Source of the DNA: Bradyrhizobium sp. AZCC 2176
GTDB lineage: Bacteria > Pseudomonadota > Alphaproteobacteria > Rhizobiales > Xanthobacteraceae
DNA: 64,000 nt
Direction of reading: 5' to 3'
Assembly (NCBI RefSeq): GCF_036924645.1
Contig: NZ_JAZHRX010000001.1
Coordinates: 2,170,001 to 2,234,000, forward strand
Program-made: the position numbers and the translations under genes
The notes under the pieces: generated by a model
Database searches by the model: none
What the model saw: only the letters and a program-made list of their open reading frames with translations
Told to the model about the DNA's origin: nothing
Shown here: positions 60,684 to 64,000 of the stretch, piece by piece
How positions within the stretch are numbered: position 1 is the first letter of the stretch
Layout: each line of letters opens with the position of its first letter

Positions 60684-61606
60684 AGGCTCGACGCCTCCTT
60701 GCGCGAGAACAGTCCATAAAACCCTTGCGGCATAAACATGATCACGGCGATCAGGGCCACGCCCACGATCAGATTCCAGGCGTCGGTCACGGTGACGGCG
60801 GCACTGTGGAGCAACTCCAGGAACAGCGCTCCGAGGAAGGCGCCGGGCACGCCGCCGATCCCGCCGAGCACGGCGATCAGCACGAGATGGCCGGACGCGG
60901 TCCAAAAGGCGAATTCAGGCACCACTCGACCGATCGCGAAGCCGGCGATCGCGCCACCAAGCCCCGCCAGCGCCGCCGAAATGGCGTAGGCAATCAGGAG
61001 GATCGCCCAGACGGGTATTCCGAGATACTCAAGCCGGATCTCGTTGGTGTGGACCGCCGAGAGCGCATGGCCTAACGGACTGTTCAGGTAGCGCTGGACG
61101 GCAAAGCCGACCAGCACCATCAGCGTCAGGCTAAGATAGAAGAGCACGCTCTTGAAGACAGGCTCGGTCACCACGATGCCGAAGATGCCGGGAATGGGAA
61201 CGGGCAAGCCGTCGGTCCCACCGGTGACTCCATAAAGCTTGGAGCACAATGCGTAGAAGACCATGGAGACCGCGAGGTTCAGCATCGCGAAGAAGATCGC
61301 GCGGTATCGGACAAGGAACGATCCCGCAATGGCGCCGACCAGCGCGGCGGACAGCACCGAGAGGATCAGGAGCAGGCCGAAATCATTGATGCCGGCACGC
61401 GCCAGGAATGCGACACCATAGGCGCTGGCGGCAAAGAACATGGCATGACCGATCGAGATCAGCCCGGCGCGGAGCAGAATCGCAACGCCCAGCGCCGCAA
61501 AGCCCTTGGCGATCGCAAGCGTCAGCACGAATTGCAGCCAGGGTGCGGCGACCGGCAGCACGGCAAGTGTGAGCATCGCGGCGGCGGCAAAGATCGCTCG
61601 CATCAT
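60680..61606 (-). CDS. livM: branched-chain amino acid-type ABC transporter permease
   Basis: A 308-residue inner-membrane permease with about nine hydrophobic helices. Family signatures are GLISIGHAMFFAASAYGVAF near residue 49 and LGHALSAVHTNEIRLEYLGI near 178, the EAA-like loop that contacts the ATPases, then GVPGAFLGALFLELL. It overlaps livG by 4 bases and livH by 4 bases. Confidence 0.9.
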   Translation of the reverse strand: MMRAIFAAAAMLTLAVLPVAAPWLQFVLTLAIAKGFAALGVAILLRAGLISIGHAMFFAASAYGVAFLARAGINDFGLLLILSVLSAALVGAIAGSFLVRYRAIFFAMLNLAVSMVFYALCSKLYGVTGGTDGLPVPIPGIFGIVVTEPVFKSVLFYLSLTLMVLVGFAVQRYLNSPLGHALSAVHTNEIRLEYLGIPVWAILLIAYAISAALAGLGGAIAGFAIGRVVPEFAFWTASGHLVLIAVLGGIGGVPGAFLGALFLELLHSAAVTVTDAWNLIVGVALIAVIMFMPQGFYGLFSRKEASSL

Positions 61607-62502
61607 ATCCTCCGCGCCGTCACCGATCCGAACAGGCCGTAGGGACGGATCAGGAGGACGACAAGCATCGCCGCATAGGGCGCAACGGCATCCAGCGACG
61701 GCGCCAGATAGATCGCGAGCACGCGCGCCAGTCCGACGATTAGCGATGCCACCGCGGCCCCTTCGATCTGTCCGAGGCCCCCGATCGCCGCCACCGCAAA
61801 GGCGAGCACCGTGGTGTCGGCCCCGAGCCCCGGGGCGATGCCGGACGTCGGCGTCGCCAGGGCCCCTCCCAGCGCCGCTAGGAACACGCCGAGCGAGAAC
61901 GCCAGGATGAAAATCCGGTTGGTGTCGATGCCGATCGCCTGCGCCATCTCACGGTCGGTCACGACAGCCGTGATCAGGCGCCCAAGCCGGGTATGGTTGA
62001 TCAACAGCCGCAGACCGATGACTACGAGAAGCGCCATCCCGATCAAGAGGATCTGGTAGTTGAGATAGACGACCCCGCCGATGCTCGACGTGCCGAGCAA
62101 TCGCATAGGCGCATCCTCGTAAAAGGAATTCACGCCGAAGATCACGCGCTGCAGGTCCTCCAGGATGAGGAACAGCCCGAACGTGATCAGGATCTGGACG
62201 GCTTCCGACTTGCCGTAAGTCCAACGGACCAGACCGCGCTCGATCAGCGGACCGAATATCGCCGCAACGAGGACGGCGCTGAACAGCAACGCCACGAACG
62301 ACAGATATGGGTTGAGTTGGCGGCTCGCAATGAACAGGCAGATCGATGCCGCGACATAGCCGCCGATCGAATAGAGGCTGCCATGGGCCACGTTGAGGAC
62401 GCGCAGCACGCTGAAGACCAGCGTCAGGCCAACCGCCGCAAAGAATATCAATGCTGCGCTGGCCAGACTGTCCAGCAGCAAGGGGATGATTGCATTTGAC
62501 AT
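61603..62502 (-). CDS. livH: branched-chain amino acid-type ABC transporter permease
   Basis: A 299-residue permease with about eight helices. Typical LivH text is GLTLVFSVLRVLNVAHGSLY near 25-44, VVTDREMAQAIGIDTNRIFI near 181-200 as coupling loop, and AVAAIGGLGQIEGAAVASLI. With LivM it forms the membrane channel. The Liv system in this operon probably imports an amide or amino-acid-like compound rather than leucine, judging from the amidase-type genes that follow. Confidence 0.9.
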   Translation of the reverse strand: MSNAIIPLLLDSLASAALIFFAAVGLTLVFSVLRVLNVAHGSLYSIGGYVAASICLFIASRQLNPYLSFVALLFSAVLVAAIFGPLIERGLVRWTYGKSEAVQILITFGLFLILEDLQRVIFGVNSFYEDAPMRLLGTSSIGGVVYLNYQILLIGMALLVVIGLRLLINHTRLGRLITAVVTDREMAQAIGIDTNRIFILAFSLGVFLAALGGALATPTSGIAPGLGADTTVLAFAVAAIGGLGQIEGAAVASLIVGLARVLAIYLAPSLDAVAPYAAMLVVLLIRPYGLFGSVTARRI

Positions 62503-62549
62503 CGGCCTATGCCTTGCGTGATTGGAGACAAATCGCGGCTACCGGCCGC

Positions 62550-63845
62550 CTATTTGTAGCTTCCCGGCTTCGGCAGGCTCTTCGCGAACTCCGGCTTCAG
62601 CGTCGAAATCCAGGCCAGCGGGTCCTGCCCGGCCTGTGGCATCAGGCTGTCGCCCTTGTAGCGGACCATGTCACCGATCACGGGGAACTGCTGCGCCGCT
62701 GTCTTCACGGTGACGCCGACGACCTGGTCGACGAGGCCGTCATTGTCGGCGCGCGTCTGCGCGGTGCCGGTCAGGGTCGCGACCTTGCTGCCCTTCATGG
62801 CGTCCGCCAGTTCGGCGCGCGTCGGCCACTTGCCACCATTCTTCTGCATCGCAGCCTTGTAGGCAGCTTTTACGTAGATCAGCGCGTTGGCCATCTTGAT
62901 GGACGGGAACACCGGATATTCGCCGAAACGGGCCTTGTATGCCTCGGCAAACTTCGCCGTCTCGGGATTGGCTTTGGCGTCCGGCGACATCCACCAGCCG
63001 TCGCCCAGAACCCCGACTATCACGCCGTCGGGTAACGGCACACGCTGCAGCACGGTCTCGCCGAGCGCAAGGACCACTTGACTGGACGTGAATAGCCCAC
63101 GCGGCGCGGCCTGACGAACGAAATTTTCGAGGTCGGCGCCCCAGAGGTTTGAGAAGACCACATCTGGACGCGCGGTGGTGAGGCGCGAAATCTCGGTCTG
63201 GTAGTTTGGCGAGCCGAGCTTCGGATAGAGCTCGGCGACGATGTCGACGTCTGGCTTCAACGCCTTCAGCGCTGCGGTGAAGATCTTGGCTGCATCATGA
63301 CCGAACGCGTAGTCGGGATTGATGATCGCGACGGTCTTCACGTTCGGCTTACGCTCCAGAAGATAGATCGCGTAGGCGATGAATTCAGGCACGGTGTTGC
63401 CGTTGGGGCGGAATACGTATTTGCTTTTGCCGTCGATCAGAAGCTGATGGGTGTCGCAATTCCACCCTACCGTCGGGACCTCAATCTGCTCCGCGATCGG
63501 TGCCAGCGCGAGGCAGTTGGCGCTCGACAAGGCCGCGACCATCACCTGGTTCTTGGCGTCACTTGCGAGGCGGCGATACTCCGCGATGACGCCCTGCGCG
63601 CCTTGTGCTTCATCGACATAGGTCGCACTAACAGGCACACCCTCGATGCCACCCTTGGCGTTGATCTCGTCAATCATCAGGTCAGCCGCGTTCTTGCCGG
63701 GCATCCCGTAGGCTGCCGCAGGACCCGAGGTAAACGTGAAGATTCCGAGCCCCAATGAGGCAGGCTTTTGCTCCGCGGCGGCTGACGCCGCCGACGCAAG
63801 ACCAATGACAAGCGAAACCGCAGACAAGCCGCTTCTCAGCTTCAT
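62550..63845 (-). CDS. livK: ABC transporter substrate-binding protein, LivK/amide-binding type
   Basis: A 431-residue periplasmic binding protein with a Sec signal peptide (MKLRSGLSAVSLVIGLASAA, cleaved near ASAAAEQ). Domain text is LGLGIFTFTSGPAAAYGMPG, AADLMIDEINAKGGIEGVPV, VKTVAIINPDYAFGHDAAKI and VVFSNLWGADLENFVRQA, the type I peptide/amide-binding fold. It hands its ligand to LivHM. It is the first gene of the operon. The length and text are closer to amide/urea-type binding proteins than to classical LivK. Confidence 0.87.
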   Translation of the reverse strand: MKLRSGLSAVSLVIGLASAASAAAEQKPASLGLGIFTFTSGPAAAYGMPGKNAADLMIDEINAKGGIEGVPVSATYVDEAQGAQGVIAEYRRLASDAKNQVMVAALSSANCLALAPIAEQIEVPTVGWNCDTHQLLIDGKSKYVFRPNGNTVPEFIAYAIYLLERKPNVKTVAIINPDYAFGHDAAKIFTAALKALKPDVDIVAELYPKLGSPNYQTEISRLTTARPDVVFSNLWGADLENFVRQAAPRGLFTSSQVVLALGETVLQRVPLPDGVIVGVLGDGWWMSPDAKANPETAKFAEAYKARFGEYPVFPSIKMANALIYVKAAYKAAMQKNGGKWPTRAELADAMKGSKVATLTGTAQTRADNDGLVDQVVGVTVKTAAQQFPVIGDMVRYKGDSLMPQAGQDPLAWISTLKPEFAKSLPKPGSYK

Positions 63846-63913
63846 GATTCTCCCCTCTCGTCAGATTGTTTTGGTGTTTTTGATCGAATGCGATGGTGAC
63901 GCCGCTGTTGGCG

Positions 63914-64000
63914 TCACACCGGATCGAAGTAGTGCATTTCCAGCAGCAGGCAGCCGTTGACGGATTTGAACGGCCCATGCGGTGCATGCGGCGGCCGGCA
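63914..64000 (-). CDS. C-terminal end of a gene cut by the window edge
   Basis: The last 28 codons read CRPPHAPHGPFKSVNGCLLL, then EMHYFDPV and a stop. HAPHGPFKS...GCLLLEMHYFDP looks like the last strands of a cupin, but too little is visible for a firm call. It lies 68 bp upstream of the substrate-binding protein gene on the same strand and may belong to the same transcript. Confidence 0.5.
   Translation of the reverse strand, partial: CRPPHAPHGPFKSVNGCLLLEMHYFDPV

Noticed and set aside
1..64000. CRISPR arrays or rRNA genes
   Set aside because: No regularly spaced direct repeats with unique spacers and no rRNA-like conserved blocks were seen on reading.

Overview
The window looks like accessory chromosome from a Bradyrhizobium-like alphaproteobacterium (Nitrobacteraceae). 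GC is high throughout, and the gene content is typical of that group: a DUF1127 protein, a DUF2798 protein, TolB/TPR winged-helix regulators, a Tat-exported epoxide hydrolase and a complete Liv transporter. The genus is inferred from gene style only.

Layout. 0.3-2.9 kb: a LysR regulator divergent from a ring-cleaving dioxygenase and hydrolase pair (MhqO/MhqD type). 3.0-12.4 kb: a scarred segment with an isochorismatase-fold hydrolase, a frameshifted integrase, an Fe-S protein, a broken and an intact copy of a TolB/TPR regulator on either side of an IS110 transposase, and degenerate tRNA 3' ends at both edges that share 18 identical bases. 12.8-35.6 kb: a large detoxification-type island. An eight-gene minus-strand operon (epoxide hydrolase, enoyl-CoA hydratase-like protein, two-subunit molybdenum hydroxylase, OsmC, cupin, SnoaL-like protein, aldo/keto reductase), a VOC plus small-protein pair, and a plus-strand set (PfpI/HSP31-like protein, GlcG-VOC fusion, Tat hydrolase, MOSC-ferredoxin-reductase fusion, peroxiredoxin-like protein) are interspersed with two paralogous winged-helix/STAND ATPase regulators of about 950 residues and two paralogous orphan proteins. 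Five promoters there carry an almost identical 18-base direct-repeat element (TAACAAC-N3-TAACGAGC, 10-bp spacing) on the coding strand. A shorter version and a 20-bp-spaced pair lie upstream of the second regulator. I read this as one regulon controlled by the STAND regulators, and it is the strongest candidate for an undescribed system in the window.

35.6-41.8 kb: mobile-element debris. It holds an orphan AbiEi antitoxin with its toxin truncated to about 26 residues, a run of 24 C, an integrase interrupted by an amber codon, a frameshifted HNH remnant and an intact OLD-family nuclease. 41.9-48.1 kb: alpha/beta hydrolases, a PEP-mutase-family protein and an SDR, mixed with alkylation-repair genes (a stand-alone Ada zinc domain, Ogt and an AdaA-AlkA fusion). 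48.1-58.5 kb: broken amidase and amidohydrolase pieces surround a two-component system divergent from a DevBCA/MacB-like ABC exporter, then an HxlR regulator, a small membrane protein and an intact amidohydrolase. 58.6-63.9 kb: a minus-strand operon of branched-chain-amino-acid-type ABC transporter genes (livKHMGF) followed by a DUF2848 gene and a broken amidase, suggesting uptake and hydrolysis of an amide. The window ends inside a gene.
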